Below are positions 62,937 to 64,000 of a stretch of DNA of 64,000 nucleotides, one piece after another. The notes under the pieces are model-generated. The model ran no database searches. It had not been told where the DNA came from and was given only the letters and a program-made list of their open reading frames with translations. How positions within the stretch are numbered: position 1 is the first letter of the stretch; each line of letters starts with the position of its first letter. Source of the stretch: Emcibacteraceae bacterium. GTDB taxonomy: Bacteria; Pseudomonadota; Alphaproteobacteria; Sphingomonadales; Emcibacteraceae. The DNA lies in the NCBI GenBank assembly GCA_041396985.1, contig JAWKXO010000002.1, positions 124,001-188,000 on the forward strand. The letters are read 5' to 3'. The translations under genes were made by a program, and so were the position numbers.

Positions 62937-62966
62937 TTGACAATACAAAAAGTTTTTTGATAGGCT
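62937..62966 (+). promoter_or_regulatory. Possible promoter of the 63024 gene
   Basis: TTGACA (62937-62942) with TAGGCT (62961-62966) after 18 bases lies 58 bases before the GTG start. The -35 is perfect, the -10 weak. The 262-base gap between the divergent sigma gene and this gene is otherwise AT-rich without clear motifs. Confidence 0.4.
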
Positions 62967-63023
62967 GATGGGCTATGGCAAAGGCTATATATAGATAACA
63001 ACCTTTTACAAGGACAATGTTGC

Positions 63024-63721
63024 GTGAAAATAAGGTGGATATTTCTTCCTTTTTTAATAGTAGTTTTTCAAAATCAATCCGTTATCTCTGCAGAGTCACC
63101 GTGGACAGAGAAGAAACTGGGTAGTTTAAGCTTAAAAGCTGCGCAGGCAGCAAAAAACAGGAATTGGTCTGAAGCAATAATTTATTCAAAACAACTGCTT
63201 GAAGGGACCAAAGAAATTGAAAAACCAAATAGTACAAGATACATAAATTTCTTAAAAGATTTTAACAGGTATCATGATAAGGCAGGAAGACTGAATGAAG
63301 TTGCGTCAAGCGTAAAAGAGGCCTATTTCCTCTCTAAAGAAAACCTAGGCATCACACACCAACAACAAAAATGTGCCGGACATTATATTATAAATTACTT
63401 ATATCCAATAAGAGTTATTCCGCCGCAATACCTTTGGTTCTTGAAAATATTTCTATTTTGAAAGAAGGACGTAACGATAATTACAAGCACCTACAATATT
63501 TAAAACAACTTTACTCATTATATGGCTTATCGGGACAGTTACAAAAAGAGGAGACAACACTCAAAGAATTCCTTTCCCTTAGCAAAACTTTTTATAACAG
63601 GTCAGATGAGGATAATATCAATGTCATTATTAACCTCGCCAATAATTATTGCCGACAAGGTAAGCTGGATGAATTTCAGCGCCTCGCTGACCAGTATAAT
63701 TTAAAATATTTTTGTGAATGA
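63024..63721 (+). pseudogene. Secreted helical-repeat (TPR-like) protein, frameshifted
   Basis: A GTG start at 63024 gives a signal peptide (MKIRWIFLPFLIVVFQNQSVISA), then helical repeats (SLKAAQAAKNRNWSEAIIYSKQLLEG, RYHDKAGRLNEVASSVKEAYFLSKEN). After GITHQQQ the frame runs off into an unlikely tail and stops at 63461. One base lost or gained in the A5 run at 63367-63371 restores a continuation (MCRTLYYKLLISNKSYSAAIPLV) with more repeats to 63721, about 232 residues in all. Function unknown; TPR-like repeats suggest protein binding in the periplasm. Real mutation or sequencing error cannot be told. Confidence 0.6.
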
Positions 63722-63742
63722 GATTACGAGGGGTTGGATTTA

Positions 63743-63825
63743 GTGTCCGCTTCCGCTTTGCGGATCGCTCCATGACCTTAGTGCCTTATCGCGAGACACT
63801 GTCTCGCTGCGCCTGCGGCTGACAC
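63743..63825. repeat. GC-rich palindromic element
   Basis: An 83-base GC-rich block in otherwise AT-rich sequence. It is framed by GTGTC (63743-63747) and GACAC (63821-63825), has an internal CCGC-TTT-GCGG hairpin (63753-63763) and a perfect palindrome GCGAGACA-C-TGTCTCGC (63791-63807). This resembles a dispersed REP-like element, but no second copy was noticed in the window. Confidence 0.45.
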
Positions 63826-64000
63826 GATGGCCTTCTGGTTAGGAACCTGATTAATATATGATTAAAATATTGAAATTCTAACAACAATATAATTCAAAAA
63901 AATTATGTGCCAGAAAATGTGTTAGACTGAGTTTTCCGCGTTTTCTCAATGTGTATATCATAAATTAGTGAATACAGACCGCTTAGAACTGTTGAGACAC

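Noticed and set aside
63371..63721. Separate gene starting at ATG 63371
   Set aside because: No ribosome site and it begins in the middle of the repeat region; it is better read as the continuation of the upstream frame.

Overview
The window looks like a chromosomal segment of a low-GC, probably marine alphaproteobacterium. The evidence is the run ybaK-like, ybbN-like, lon-N, Trm112, ubiH, amtB, ftsK, lolA, xth, together with a class I lysyl-tRNA synthetase, an NAD-linked FdsGBA formate dehydrogenase, a two-part RibA and a FecI/FecR/TonB-receptor unit typical of sphingomonad and emcibacter-like lineages. Placement below class is a guess. Genes are dense and both strands are used. No rRNA, CRISPR array, prophage or insertion sequence was seen.

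Layout. 1-4.2 kb: a phage-shock envelope-stress locus (pspA, pspB, pspC and a partial L,D-transpeptidase on the minus strand; pspF divergent) with a good sigma-54 promoter, and a phosphofructokinase directly behind pspF. 4.3-8.1 kb: tRNA-Gly(GCC), a four-gene quality-control set and a ubiquinone hydroxylase. 8.2-18 kb: amtB, ftsK, lolA, a strong small-RNA candidate, an unknown protein, xth, a pterin enzyme pair, an orphan response regulator and ribA. 17.8-25.4 kb: a glutathione-dependent formaldehyde-to-CO2 operon (adhC, fghA, fdsG, fdsB, fdsA) ending in an EamA transporter; fdsA and the transporter are frameshifted. 25.5-41.6 kb: mostly housekeeping genes (dinG-like, lysK, arfB, pyrC, dapF, aminotransferase) mixed with secreted hydrolases, one of which has lost its catalytic residues.

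42-57 kb is accessory. Its core (44.5-52.7 kb) is a divergent, GntR-controlled catabolic locus: a hydantoin-type racemase and an SDR on one side; a hydantoinase, a DapA-family lyase, an amino-acid ABC transporter and a class V PLP enzyme on the other. They share a compact TGGTAT/ATACCA operator. No N-carbamoylase is visible, so the pathway is not a textbook hydantoin route; it is the best candidate here for undescribed biochemistry. A propionyl-CoA synthetase, a GST, a FemAB-like acyltransferase and a polysaccharide deacetylase follow.

57.5-62.8 kb is an ECF sigma / FecR / TonB-receptor operon. The right end carries a frameshifted secreted repeat protein and a GC-rich palindromic element. The three frameshifts in the window all fall in short homopolymer runs, so assembly or sequencing error must be excluded before they are called pseudogenes.
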